A stretch of 64,000 nucleotides of DNA, taken from contig NZ_FTPD01000045.1 in NCBI RefSeq assembly GCF_900156895.1, forward strand, positions 256,997 through 320,996, given 5' to 3'. This DNA comes from Mesorhizobium prunaredense. GTDB lineage: Bacteria > Pseudomonadota > Alphaproteobacteria > Rhizobiales > Rhizobiaceae. A program made the position numbers and the translations under genes. The notes under the pieces are model-generated. The model saw only the letters and a list, made by a program, of their open reading frames with translations. It searched no databases and was not told the DNA's origin. Positions 27,191-36,417 of the stretch are shown one piece after another (positions within the stretch are counted from its first letter, which is position 1; each line of letters starts with the position of its first letter).

Positions 27191-28173
27191 GAGCGCACCT
27201 CGAGCCCGAAGAAGGGAGCCGCTGTGCGAATTATCGTATCGAGATCGGAATAGAGCGCCTGAAAGCCAAGTTTTTCGGCAGCGAGCGCCGGATCGGCATA
27301 AAGCACCGGAGGATCGCCGGCACGACGAGCGCGCATCTCGACCGGCACGTTACGACCTGTCAGCCGGCTGATCGCTTCGAGAATTTCCTTGATGGATGTA
27401 CCACGCCCGCTGCCAAGATTGACGGCCAGATTGCCACCGCAGTTGATCAGATGTTCGAGCGCCAGAACATGCGCGCGCGCGAGATCCGCGACATGGATAT
27501 AGTCGCGAATGCAGGTGCCGTCGGGCGTATCGTAATCCTGGCCATAGACTTCGAGAAAATCGATCCTGCCTGCAGCGGCCATCATGGCTCGCGGAATGAG
27601 ATGTGTTTCTGGATCGTGGGTTTCGCCGATTTCCCCGTCGATATCCGCGCCGGACGCATTGAAATAACGCAGCGCCACGTAGCGCAGCGCATAGGCAGCC
27701 GAATAATCGGCAAGCATTTGCTCCGCGATGAGCTTCGTGCGTCCATAAGGATTGATCGGGCGCTGGCTCTCGCCTTCGCGGATCGGCAAGCGATCCGGAA
27801 TGCCATAAGTGGCGCAGCTTGACGAGAAGATGATATTGCGCGTTCCGCTTCTCTGGCAGGCGTCCAGCAGCGATTGGGTCCCGTTGACGTTGTTCTGATA
27901 ATATTTTGCCGGTTGCTCTACGGATTCGCCGACATAGGCCGATGCAGCAAAATGGATCACCCCGATAGGGCGATACTCATCCATGACGTGGGTCAACCGC
28001 TCCGAGTCAAGGATGTTGCCTTCAACGAAGGCGCCCCATTGGACGGCTGACCGGTGACCCGTGGATAGATTGTCGTAGACAATCGGATCATAACTCTGCC
28101 TGGCCAAAAGCTTGGCTGTATGGCTGCCGATAAAGCCGGCGCCACCAACGACAAGTACGTTCTTGCCGGACAT
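27187..28173 (-). CDS. galE: UDP-glucose 4-epimerase family protein
   Basis: A 328-residue short-chain epimerase with the NAD motif VVGGAGFIGSHTA, the catalytic Tyr and Lys in NPYGRTKLIAE, the Ser/Thr region FSSSCATYG and the GalE-type RYFNASGAD and GTCIRDYIHVADLA segments. It interconverts UDP-glucose and UDP-galactose, or the UDP-xylose/UDP-arabinose pair given the UDP-xylose synthase gene next to it. The ATG at 28173 overlaps the stop of that gene (ATGA). Confidence 0.85.
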   Translation of the reverse strand: MSGKNVLVVGGAGFIGSHTAKLLARQSYDPIVYDNLSTGHRSAVQWGAFVEGNILDSERLTHVMDEYRPIGVIHFAASAYVGESVEQPAKYYQNNVNGTQSLLDACQRSGTRNIIFSSSCATYGIPDRLPIREGESQRPINPYGRTKLIAEQMLADYSAAYALRYVALRYFNASGADIDGEIGETHDPETHLIPRAMMAAAGRIDFLEVYGQDYDTPDGTCIRDYIHVADLARAHVLALEHLINCGGNLAVNLGSGRGTSIKEILEAISRLTGRNVPVEMRARRAGDPPVLYADPALAAEKLGFQALYSDLDTIIRTAAPFFGLEVRS

Positions 28174-29210
28174 CAGGCGGCCTCCGCCAGCTTTCCGGAG
28201 GGCTTCCTCAACTGCCGTTCGAAATAAGCGATCGTCGACTTCAGCCCATCGGCCAACGCCACGGTCGGCTCCCATCCAAGTTCTCTCTGGGCCACTGTGA
28301 TGTCGGGCCGACGCTGGCGCGGATCGTCCACGGGCAACGGGTGATAGACGACTTTGGAGCTCGAGCCGGTCATTCCCACGATCTGCTCAGCCAACTCACC
28401 GACTGTAAATTCGCCGGGATTGCCGATGTTGACAGGCGTGTGGATCGCCTGAGGGCTGTACATGAGCCGGTAGAAGCCTTCGATCAGATCGTCCACGTAA
28501 CAGAAGGAACGGGTCTGCGACCCGTCGCCGTAAATGGTGATGTCCTCGCCCTTGAGCGCCTGCACGATGAAGTTTGAAACGACCCGGCCGTCATCCGGGC
28601 GCATGCGCGGACCATAGGTGTTGAAGATGCGCACGATACGGATGTCGACGCCGTATTGCTGATGAAAATCGTAGAACAGAGTCTCGGCAGAGCGCTTTCC
28701 TTCGTCATAACAAGAGCGCGGACCGAAGGAATTGACATTGCCCCAATAGCTTTCGGGCTGCGGATGCACATGGGGATCGCCGTAGACTTCCGAGGTGGAA
28801 GCCTGGAAAATCCGCGCCTGGTAATGTGCTGCCAGTTCCAGAAGATTGAGCGACCCGATCACGTTCGTCTTCATCGTATGGACCGGGTCGGCCTGATAGT
28901 GCGGCGGTGAAGCCGGGCAGGCGAGATTGTAGATCTCGTTGACCGGCAGATCGAGCCGTTCCACGATATCGTGGCGCACAAAGCTGAACGTGTCGTAGTT
29001 CAGGAGGTGGCGCAAATTCTCTAGCCGCCCCGTGGAAAAATTGTCTACGCAGATAACAGAATGGCCGTCTTGCAAAAGACGTTCGCACAGATGTGATCCG
29101 AGAAAGCCGGCCCCGCCTGCGACAAGCACCCTCCGTTGCGAGGAAAGATCAGATTTCAACTTTGCAGACTGAAATGCTATACTCACTGGAACACCCCATT
29201 CATTAGCCAT
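28173..29210 (-). CDS. UDP-glucuronate decarboxylase (UDP-xylose synthase)
   Basis: A 345-residue extended SDR of the UXS type: VAGGAGFLGSHLCERL, the YNLACPASPPHYQ segment, STSEVYGDP, the catalytic SCYDEGKRSAE and NTYGPRMRPDDGRVVSNF are diagnostic. It converts UDP-glucuronate to UDP-xylose. I chose the ATG at 29210; an upstream start at 29249 is possible but adds only a weakly structured tail. It is the first gene of the polysaccharide operon, which continues with galE and the glycosyltransferase. Confidence 0.9.
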   Translation of the reverse strand: MANEWGVPVSIAFQSAKLKSDLSSQRRVLVAGGAGFLGSHLCERLLQDGHSVICVDNFSTGRLENLRHLLNYDTFSFVRHDIVERLDLPVNEIYNLACPASPPHYQADPVHTMKTNVIGSLNLLELAAHYQARIFQASTSEVYGDPHVHPQPESYWGNVNSFGPRSCYDEGKRSAETLFYDFHQQYGVDIRIVRIFNTYGPRMRPDDGRVVSNFIVQALKGEDITIYGDGSQTRSFCYVDDLIEGFYRLMYSPQAIHTPVNIGNPGEFTVGELAEQIVGMTGSSSKVVYHPLPVDDPRQRRPDITVAQRELGWEPTVALADGLKSTIAYFERQLRKPSGKLAEAA

Positions 29211-29665
29211 CAGTACCAAAATGAAGACATGCAGGTGTCTATTATGCACTGAGACTTCAGGTTTTCTTTCTGAAGTGAATTTGATGATGTCCTATACCTC
29301 CCCGGTTCCTACGTTGCGATATCAGGGAATCCGGAAACTTTTCACAGCGTCCATTTTTGCAGCTGACCCGCCGCAGACATTTGTTTTTTGATGGAGACGG
29401 TGGGCTTCAAGCGATTCGATTGCCTGTGCCGAGATCGGTGCTGCCAAAGGCCTTTATCTCGAAGCGAGCCAAGAAACCCATTCATGGTCGGTTCAGGATC
29501 GAGCCGCCAAGGGCTAAGCTTTGTTGACTTGGTGCGATATAATTAACTACTCTTCAAACAGTGATCCTTAAATATATCTAATGATTTTGTTTATCTTATA
29601 AACAATACACTTCGGAGGTGACGTGAGGTTGGCATGCTGCAGATGGGTCGTGGCTGGAGGCAGTG
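29211..29665. other. divergent intergenic region before AraC-family gene
   Basis: This gap of about 450 bases is AT-richer than its surroundings and separates the polysaccharide operon from the AraC-family gene on the other strand, so it should hold both promoters. I cannot assign a clear sigma-70 pair or operator. Confidence 0.5.
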
Positions 29666-30805
29666 ATGTCGGATAAGACGGTCCCACCTAACGACAGGGA
29701 GCCGACATCTGTCGAACGTCGCCGCTGGCCGCGGATGTCGCAGGATCCACTCGGTGAGGACGAGGTGGAGAAGGCCGTCCTGACGTCGTTGCGCTTTGGG
29801 ACGGAAATCCTTCCACCAATCCAGCAGTTTGCTGCCTGGCGGGAGCATATGGCGATATTGATGGATTCGCGTCTGCCGAACAATGTGAATCCCGAGGATG
29901 GATTTGTCGTCCAGCAGGCGGTGTGGAATCTGGGCGGCATGCTTTTGTTGCAACAAACCGTTCCGGCCTTCAGTTACGAACGCTCGCCAGACGCGGTGCG
30001 GTTCAGTCCAATTGACCATTGGCAGATCACCGTTCTCCGCGCCGGTCGCACCTGGACCGGAGTTAACGGACGTGTCGCGCAAAATGAACCGGGCATGATT
30101 GAAATCCGCTCGCTCGGGCATCCGTTTAGCGGGCGGGCCCTGGCAACGGAGTCGATCAGCCTGATCGTTCCCGTCGATCTGTTTGCCGATAGAGGTAGCT
30201 TGCCGGCGGCGAGCAACAACGTCGTTTTGGGTGGACACCGGGCCAAACTGCTGATCGATCTTATGTCAAGCGTTGAAGCCAATCTCGATCGCTTCACGCA
30301 AGACGACCTTCCTAGAATCAAGGACCGTTTGCGGAAAATGGTATTCGACGCGGTTACACCCTTGGTGGATCGTGATGACGGCAACGATCAGATCTCACAA
30401 ATCGGATTGATGACGCGGGCGAGACGCTTCATTTCGAGCAATCTTGCCTCGCCCGACCTGACACCGGATGCTCTCGCCCGGGAACTGGCGACCTCGAGGA
30501 CACGGCTCTATGAGCTTTTCGAAACGTCCGGCGGCGTTGCGAATTACATTCGTCGACGACGTCTATCCGCAGCTCATGCAATGTTAGCGGATCCTTCCGA
30601 CACCCGAAAGGTCGCCGAAGTTGGTCTAGCAATCGGCTTTGATTCAGCGGCGAATTTCAGTCGAGCTTTCACGCAGCAGTTCGGGTATAGCCCGAGCAAC
30701 ATACGCAAGCAGTCGTCCGAAGACTACATGTACCCGGATAGGCAAACAGGTAAGAAACCAAAGGTCACATTCGAAAGCCTGCTGCAAACGCTCGGCCTCT
30801 TTTGA
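29666..30805 (+). CDS. AraC/XylS-family transcription regulator
   Basis: A 379-residue regulator with an N-terminal sensory region (residues about 60-190, beta-rich) and a C-terminal double HTH (LTPDALARELATSRTRLYEL and KVAEVGLAIGFDSAANFSRA, ending FGYSPSNIR). The ATG at 29666 has a GGAGG site five bases upstream. It is divergent from the polysaccharide operon, which makes that operon its most likely target. No effector can be read from sequence. Confidence 0.88.
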   Translation: MSDKTVPPNDREPTSVERRRWPRMSQDPLGEDEVEKAVLTSLRFGTEILPPIQQFAAWREHMAILMDSRLPNNVNPEDGFVVQQAVWNLGGMLLLQQTVPAFSYERSPDAVRFSPIDHWQITVLRAGRTWTGVNGRVAQNEPGMIEIRSLGHPFSGRALATESISLIVPVDLFADRGSLPAASNNVVLGGHRAKLLIDLMSSVEANLDRFTQDDLPRIKDRLRKMVFDAVTPLVDRDDGNDQISQIGLMTRARRFISSNLASPDLTPDALARELATSRTRLYELFETSGGVANYIRRRRLSAAHAMLADPSDTRKVAEVGLAIGFDSAANFSRAFTQQFGYSPSNIRKQSSEDYMYPDRQTGKKPKVTFESLLQTLGLF

Positions 30806-31280
30806 GGATGGCGAGGAGCATATATACGATGCACACTAAGGATGTTCGATGACGACTTCGGACATCTAAGCAATCGACCAACCTTCTATCCCTATAATTG
30901 GAAAATTCTCGAATAAGCCGCACGTCGCCGATAGTAGAAGAAAGCCTCTTCCATAGTAAGCCTCGCGATGTAGCGGTCTTCCGGCTCGAACCCCGAGAGC
31001 TGGCAAACGCGACAGCCCAAGTGGACCTCTCTGTCGTGAACCGCTGAGGGGATCTAGAGAGCTAATGCGTCAATCAAGCTTGTCCCATAGCGTGTTCAGG
31101 TATCCTGATCTCTTTCATCGCAACTCGGCTGGAGGTGCGAGACAAGAAGTTCGAAAAGCATCCAGGAACCCCAGCCCTCGCTCACAGGGTCCGTTCCGGA
31201 CGCATGTGTAGCAGCCGTTTAATAATGCGACAGTTGAGCACGTTAGTGATGCGACAGTTTTCGCCGGCCGGCTTCGAGCC
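30806..31280. other. gap with a short direct repeat, no gene
   Basis: No gene is supported in this stretch of nearly 500 bases. Near its end ATGCGACAGTT occurs twice, 24 bases apart (31225-31235 and 31249-31259). Repeated short ends of this kind are known at IS21-type elements, but no transposase is present, so I only note them as a possible scar. Confidence 0.4.
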
Positions 31281-31301
31281 GGATTGATTCGTCCATCGAT
31301 G

Positions 31302-33074
31302 TTAGTTCATCGGCCATACGATCATTAGCATCGGCACAGCAACAATGACGACGAGGAACGATAGCGGCAGTCCCAGACGTGGATAATCGCTGAAACGGTA
31401 GCCGCCCGGTCCCATGACGAGCGTGTTGCACTGGTGGCCTATCGGGGTGAGAAAATCGCAGCCGGCGCCAATGGCGACTGCCATCAGAAATGCTTCCGGC
31501 CTGTAGCCGAGATCGCCGGCAAACTCGGCGGCGATGGGCGCCATGACCAGAACGGTGGCGGCATTGTTGAGGAATGGCGTAACGGCCATCGCGGCGACAA
31601 GGATGAGCATCAAAGCGCCGGACGCCGGAAGAATGGTCCCCAGTCTGGCAAGCTCGCCGGCAATTACGCCTGTCGCCCCTGTACTGCGTAGCGTATCGCT
31701 GACTGGAATGAGAACGGCGAGCATGACGAGGATTGGACCATCCAGCGATTGGTAGACGTCCCGGACCGGGATGACCTTGAAAAGCACCATCCCGACCGCG
31801 GCCGTAAAGAAAGCGACGGAGACCGGGAGCAGCCCGAACGCAGTCGCCACCATGGCGAGAGCAAGGATCGTTACCGGCACAACACCTTTACGGACGCTAC
31901 CGAGCAGGATAGCCCTTTCTGCCAGCGGCAGGCAGCCGAGTTCACGCAGTATCTCGGGTATCGTCGCTGCATTGCCCTGCAACACGATGACATCGCCCAG
32001 CCTTAGCTGGATTTCGGCCAGCCTGCGGTCGGGGCGCTCGCCGTGCCGGCTGACAGCCAGCAGGTTGACATTGAAGCGGTGATAAAGGGCAAGGCGCTGG
32101 GCTGTCCAGCCGATCAACGGGGAGTTTTCACCGATGACGGCTTCGATAGCGACCAGTTCGCCGGTCGTGTCATCCCCGCTGGCCCTGTTGCCCGTAACGC
32201 TGAGTTTGCCCTGGGAGACAAGGCGATCCAGCGCCGCCGGGTCGCCCTCGATCAGCAGAATGTCGTTCAGTTTGAGGACGACGTCGGGCAGTGGCGTCAT
32301 CCGCATGGTCCGGTTGCGCAGGATCGACGTCACGACAGCATCGCCGCCGGAGAGCTTCATGAGGTCTGCGACGGTTTTGCCGAGCACAGTGGAATCGCGG
32401 ACAATTCGGGCCTCTGTCAGGTAATTCTTGATGTCGATGGCTTCATTCACCGACCCGCCCAGCTTTTCGCGCACCGGCAGCAGCCAATAGAAAAGCACCA
32501 GGAAGATCGTTCCGGCGGCGGCCAGGGCGGCTCCAACGGGTGTGAAGTCGAACATTGTGAAGGCGGTGCCGGTCAGTTCCTCCCGCACACGCGACACAAC
32601 GACATTGGGAGATGTCCCCACCTGCGTCATGAGTCCACCGAGCAGTGACCCGAACGCCATAGGCATCAGGAATATCGACGGTGAAACGCTCGACCGGCGC
32701 GCGAACTGGAAGGCTATCGGGATCATGATCGCGAGCGCGCCGATATTCTTTACAAAGGCAGACAGGATCGTCACCACGATGACCAGCAGCGCCAGTTGCG
32801 AGCGAACGCCCGACAGGTTCGGAGCGAAACGCCTGATGGCGACTTCCATGATGCCCGAGCGGGCGATGCCTGCGCTCACCAGCAGGGCACTGCCGACAAT
32901 GACCACGATATCGTCGCTGAACCCGCTGAAGGCTTCGTCAAAAGGCACGATGCCGATCGCGAGTGCGAACAACAGTGCCGCGGCTGCAACCAGATCATAT
33001 CGATAACGACCCCATACGAGCGCCGCCATCATTATGAAGATAACGGCGAACGACAGAATTTGCGGCGTAGTCAT
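31302..33074 (-). CDS. SLC13/DASS-type permease with TrkA-C domains
   Basis: A 590-residue inner-membrane transporter. Hydrophobic segments at the N-terminus and in the last 200 residues enclose a soluble middle part (residues about 210-370) with two TrkA-C-like repeats (LPDVVLKLNDILLIEG and RLAEIQLRLGDVIVLQG). The NIGALAIMIPIA, GTSPN and NNAATVL segments are typical of the ArsB/NhaD and SLC13 group. The substrate is an anion, perhaps sulfate or a dicarboxylate, but is not defined. The start at 33074 (MTTPQILS) fits the first membrane segment. A fragment of the same gene lies at 22.1 kb. Confidence 0.85.
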   Translation of the reverse strand: MTTPQILSFAVIFIMMAALVWGRYRYDLVAAAALLFALAIGIVPFDEAFSGFSDDIVVIVGSALLVSAGIARSGIMEVAIRRFAPNLSGVRSQLALLVIVVTILSAFVKNIGALAIMIPIAFQFARRSSVSPSIFLMPMAFGSLLGGLMTQVGTSPNVVVSRVREELTGTAFTMFDFTPVGAALAAAGTIFLVLFYWLLPVREKLGGSVNEAIDIKNYLTEARIVRDSTVLGKTVADLMKLSGGDAVVTSILRNRTMRMTPLPDVVLKLNDILLIEGDPAALDRLVSQGKLSVTGNRASGDDTTGELVAIEAVIGENSPLIGWTAQRLALYHRFNVNLLAVSRHGERPDRRLAEIQLRLGDVIVLQGNAATIPEILRELGCLPLAERAILLGSVRKGVVPVTILALAMVATAFGLLPVSVAFFTAAVGMVLFKVIPVRDVYQSLDGPILVMLAVLIPVSDTLRSTGATGVIAGELARLGTILPASGALMLILVAAMAVTPFLNNAATVLVMAPIAAEFAGDLGYRPEAFLMAVAIGAGCDFLTPIGHQCNTLVMGPGGYRFSDYPRLGLPLSFLVVIVAVPMLMIVWPMN

Positions 33075-33349
33075 GTCTTCGGATGCCCCGCCGCTGATGC
33101 GGCTGATCAGAACGGCCAAGCCGCCCTTTTGTTGCTTTCGCTGGTCACGGGTTTGCTAGCACGGTTCCGCGCTTGCCAATAAGCCCGTGTCGAGCAATGT
33201 TCCCGACTTTCGCAGCCATGGTCCTGGGGCGGCGCCTTTCAACCTGGCCGGCGCCTGGCCGTTCCGACTTTATATCGATAGCCGTCAATCTCGCTAGTGC
33301 GCGCTGCGCGTTCCGGCGCCGCCGAGTGCTTCTCAGGTTGTCAATTTCC

Positions 33350-33853
33350 TCATGAGCCATCGAAGATCCGGCCGCGGTTCAGGATGCCCTTTGGATCGAG
33401 CGCGGCCTTCAGCCGGCGCATCGTCCCGATCTCGGCCGCACTTCGCGACAGATGCAGCCAAGGCTTGTCGATCCCGATGCCATGTTCGGCCGCGATCGAC
33501 CCGCCGCCCTCCGCAACCATGCGATATACCGTCTCCATGGCGTCGCGAGCTTTCGGCGTCGCGATCACATAGTGCAGATTGCCGTCGCCCAGATGGCCGA
33601 AGACGAGGAACTCTGTCTCAGGATCGATGCGCCGGACGGCCACCTGACTGGCGCCCAGGAAGGCTTCGATGCGGTGGAGCGGTACGCTGACGTCCCCGCC
33701 GATGATGTGATCGCGCGTGCGCACATAGTCGGCGCAAGAGTCCCGCATCGTCCACAGCGATTGGAACTCGCGCGGCGACTGCGAGACCACCGCATCCTCG
33801 GCAACGCCCTCTTCCAGCCCTTCCATGAGGCTCGCCGAAAAGCGTTCGATGGC
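33350..33853 (-). pseudogene. C-terminal fragment of FAD-linked oxidase (GlcD/D-2-hydroxyacid dehydrogenase type)
   Basis: The frame encodes about 167 residues that match the C-terminal cap domain of GlcD-type oxidases: FGHLGDGNLHYVIATP with its metal-binding His, AAEHGIGIDK and LKAALDPKGILNRGRIF at the end. An in-frame stop at 33854 cuts it off upstream, and the FAD-binding half of the usual 470-residue protein is missing. The AhpD-like gene begins 43 bases away on the other strand, so a deletion or insertion joined them. Confidence 0.85.
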
Positions 33854-33896
33854 CTAAAGCTGGTCGCATTGACGGCCGTGCAAGGGAGAGACACAG

Positions 33897-34466
33897 ATGA
33901 CTGCGCCCGCCATCAGCCGCTTCCCCGTTCCCGAGATCGCCGGCCTTCCCGACGACGTCCGCGAACGGATACTCGCCGTGCAGGAGAAGTCGGGCTTCGT
34001 GCCCAACGTCTTCCTCGTGCTTGCGCATCGGCCGGACGAGTTCCGCGCCTTCTTCGCCTATCACGACGCGCTGATGGACAAACCCGGCCCGATCACCAAG
34101 GCCGAGCGGGAGATGATCGTCGTGGCCACGAGCAATGCCAATCAGTGCCAGTACTGCGTGGTGGCCCATGGCGCGATCCTGCGCATTCGCGCAAAGAACC
34201 CGCTGATCGCCGATCAGGTGGCCACCAACTACCGCAAGGCCGACATCACCCCGCGCCAGATGGCGATGCTCGATTTCGCCATGAAGGTTTCCGCGCGCGC
34301 CTACGAGGTCGGCGACGCGGACATCGCCGACCTCAAGATCCATGGCTTCACCGACGAGGACGCCTGGGACATCGCGGCCATCGCCGCCTTCTTCGCCATG
34401 TCAAACCGGCTGGCCAACGTCACCAGCATGAGGCCGAACGACGAGTTCTACGCGATGGGGCGCTGA
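33897..34466 (+). CDS. peroxidase-related AhpD-like enzyme (carboxymuconolactone decarboxylase family)
   Basis: A 189-residue all-helical AhpD-like protein. The redox pair is visible in NANQCQYCVVAHGAIL, the CxxC-x3-H motif of alkylhydroperoxidase D. Such proteins reduce peroxides or act in related oxidative-stress reactions. A clear AGGGAGAG ribosome site precedes the ATG. The gene is followed after two bases by the broken rhodanese gene, and the two were probably an operon. Confidence 0.85.
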   Translation: MTAPAISRFPVPEIAGLPDDVRERILAVQEKSGFVPNVFLVLAHRPDEFRAFFAYHDALMDKPGPITKAEREMIVVATSNANQCQYCVVAHGAILRIRAKNPLIADQVATNYRKADITPRQMAMLDFAMKVSARAYEVGDADIADLKIHGFTDEDAWDIAAIAAFFAMSNRLANVTSMRPNDEFYAMGR

Positions 34467-34468
34467 CC

Positions 34469-34995
34469 ATGCCGAAGGGATACAAGGACCTGCTGGCCGA
34501 CGCCGATGCGGTCGTCCGCTCGGTCGAGGCAGCGGACATGGCGGCCATTCCCGACGGCGTTGTCATGGTCGATATCCGGGATCCGCGGGAACTGGAGCGC
34601 GAGGGCATGATCCCCGGCGCGTTCCATGCGCCGCGCGGCATGCTCGAATTCTGGATCGACCCCGAAAGCCCCTACCACAAGCCGAAATTCGCCGAGCCCA
34701 GGACCTTTGTCTTTTACGCGCGTCCGGCTGGCGCTCGCTGCTCGCCGCCAAGATCGCGCAGGAGATGGGACTTGACGCGCGCAGCCTGCGCGGCGGCTTC
34801 TCGGAGTGGAAGAAGCGCGGCAATATCGTCGCCGAGAGACCGAGGACAGCTAGGCTCGACGACCGGCACCATCGCTTTTGCCGCTCCGTAACTTCGTTTC
34901 CTGCGGAGGGAAGCGGTAGGTGCGCCATGGAACGCTTGACCGGTTCGGCCGGCCCAGAGCACATTCGCCTCCGGGTGCTCATCGAAATTCCTTGA
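34469..34995 (+). pseudogene. rhodanese-like gene with frameshift at the active-site Cys
   Basis: The first frame encodes a rhodanese domain up to TFVFY (VMVDIRDPRELEREGMIPGA and FHAPRGMLEFWID are typical). The next bases, from 34718, would read C-A-S-G-W-R-S-L-L-A-A-K if one T were restored before GC, which is exactly the catalytic Cys loop. Instead the frame shifts and the rest (MGLDARSLRGGFSEWKKRG) continues in another frame. A single-base deletion, real or from sequencing, has hit the catalytic codon. Confidence 0.8.
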
Positions 34996-35104
34996 ACGCA
35001 GCCAATTGCCCGTTCTCTTTGACATCCAAGGGGACAATCACGCTCGCCTGATACTGTCTTGCGAGGTTGATGGCTGCTGCCCGGCACCGCAAGATCGGCT
35101 CTCC

Positions 35105-35692
35105 CTATGGAGCCAGGCCGACACGGTAGCGTTCGGCGACTCGCCAGAACCAATCCTGGTTGAGATCGATCTCGCGTGCCCCCTCCGCGATTGCATCTGC
35201 CGATCGCTCGAACAGCGCGTAGCAGACTTCGGCGTCGTCATGCCTGGCATGGTAGGCAATGCCATCAGCGCCAGTTGGATGACCCGCCAATACGGTCGAC
35301 CAAGCCTGCGGCACGTCGTAGGGCAGTCCGCCATGTGCGACTTCTGCGGTCGCCCCAAGGCGGGCGAGACCGGGCCCGGCAAGCCGGATCAATTTCAGGT
35401 CTCTTTGGACGACGAGGCGAACGTACGCCTTCCGCTGCAGCAGATCCGTGTCGATGAGCGTGTGCCCAGGAGTTCGCAGAAACGTCTCGGCGAACGCGCC
35501 GCTGATCTCCTTTGCGGCGTAGAGAACCCCATAGGAGGCGTCGGGAGCATTGAACCGCCCTTCAGTCGACCTGTCGAAGAAGATCGGCTCCCACTTGGCC
35601 GTGTAGAAGCAGTGAACCTCCTGCCCTGCCGGTAGCTTCACCAGCTCGGGCAGGCGCCTGTCCAGGTCTGCGGGAGGGAGTGGCCCGCTCAC
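35105..35692 (-). CDS. RES-domain toxin (NAD+-degrading type)
   Basis: A 195-residue RES-domain protein. The family block is seen as FFDRSTEGRFNAPDASYGVL followed by YAAKEISGAFAETFLR, with the Arg, Tyr and Glu positions expected of the active site, and a later DGIAYHARHDDAEVCYALF. RES toxins of Xre-RES pairs phosphorolyse NAD+ and are neutralised by the antitoxin encoded just upstream. The ATG overlaps the antitoxin stop. Confidence 0.88.
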   Translation of the reverse strand: MSGPLPPADLDRRLPELVKLPAGQEVHCFYTAKWEPIFFDRSTEGRFNAPDASYGVLYAAKEISGAFAETFLRTPGHTLIDTDLLQRKAYVRLVVQRDLKLIRLAGPGLARLGATAEVAHGGLPYDVPQAWSTVLAGHPTGADGIAYHARHDDAEVCYALFERSADAIAEGAREIDLNQDWFWRVAERYRVGLAP

Positions 35693-36378
35693 GCCCCCTG
35701 CTCACCGTGCCGCCTCGCGGCTTCAAGCACGAGCTCGATCTGGCCGGATTTGAGAAGCTCGATGGGCTTGCGATTGCCCAGCCTTGCATCCGGGTGGGAA
35801 AGGAAGTTGAGCACCGCCCAGGAATTGCTGGTCTGCAAAGCCTCACGAACGGCTTTAAGCCCGGGTACAACTGTGCCTTCGCGGTTGAACTGCAGCGTCG
35901 GATAGCTGCGACGGTTGCTGGGGCCGGGAACGGCAAGCAAGGAGCCGTCCTGCACTCGCTTGTCGATCGCCTGCCGGGAGACGCCGTGCAACAGGGTGCG
36001 GACCTGATCGAGGTCATAGGCACCGCCTGCGTCGCGCAGATCCTGCTGTGCAATACGGACACCTTCAAGCATCGCGCGGCTGCGCGCGTCAGGCTCGAAT
36101 GCGGACCGGTCCACTAACGGCTTGCGCTCGACCTGAGTATGCTGCGGGGCTCGCTCGACAACCTCGGTGATGCGAACCACACGACCGCGCACCGACTTCC
36201 TGATCGCACTGACGGACTCCGGTTTTCCGGACACGATCGCCACATGTGCGCCGGCCGGCAGCTTGAACCCGGACAGCGCCTTGATCGGGTCACCCTTCAT
36301 CGTGAACATTGTCAGCACGCCCGTGCCCCGTGTCTTCGCGGTGACGGCCGGTGCCTCAACTCGCGTTTTGTCTGCCAC
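35689..36378 (-). CDS. antitoxin of RES toxin, with Xre/MbcA/ParS toxin-binding domain
   Basis: A 229-residue protein whose C-terminal 60 residues (NSWAVLNFLSHPDARLGNRK then PIELLKSGQIELVLEAAR) match the DUF2384/MbcA-type toxin-binding domain. The middle part has a helix-turn-helix-like stretch (YDLDQVRTLLHGVSRQAIDK) and the N-terminal 90 residues hold a short hydrophobic beta segment I do not recognise. At 229 residues it is longer than usual antitoxins of about 150. I chose the GTG at 36378 because an AGGAGG site lies eight bases upstream. It overlaps the toxin start by four bases, and tandem repeats lie 40-85 bases upstream. Confidence 0.82.
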   Translation of the reverse strand: MADKTRVEAPAVTAKTRGTGVLTMFTMKGDPIKALSGFKLPAGAHVAIVSGKPESVSAIRKSVRGRVVRITEVVERAPQHTQVERKPLVDRSAFEPDARSRAMLEGVRIAQQDLRDAGGAYDLDQVRTLLHGVSRQAIDKRVQDGSLLAVPGPSNRRSYPTLQFNREGTVVPGLKAVREALQTSNSWAVLNFLSHPDARLGNRKPIELLKSGQIELVLEAARRHGEQGA

Positions 36379-36417
36379 GCGTTTTGCCTCCTGATGAGAC
36401 AAATATGGCGCTGCGAG

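Noticed and set aside
33452..34891. Plus-strand open frame of 479 codons
   Set aside because: It runs antisense through the oxidase fragment and out of frame through the AhpD-like gene; only its last part coincides with the first frame of the broken rhodanese.
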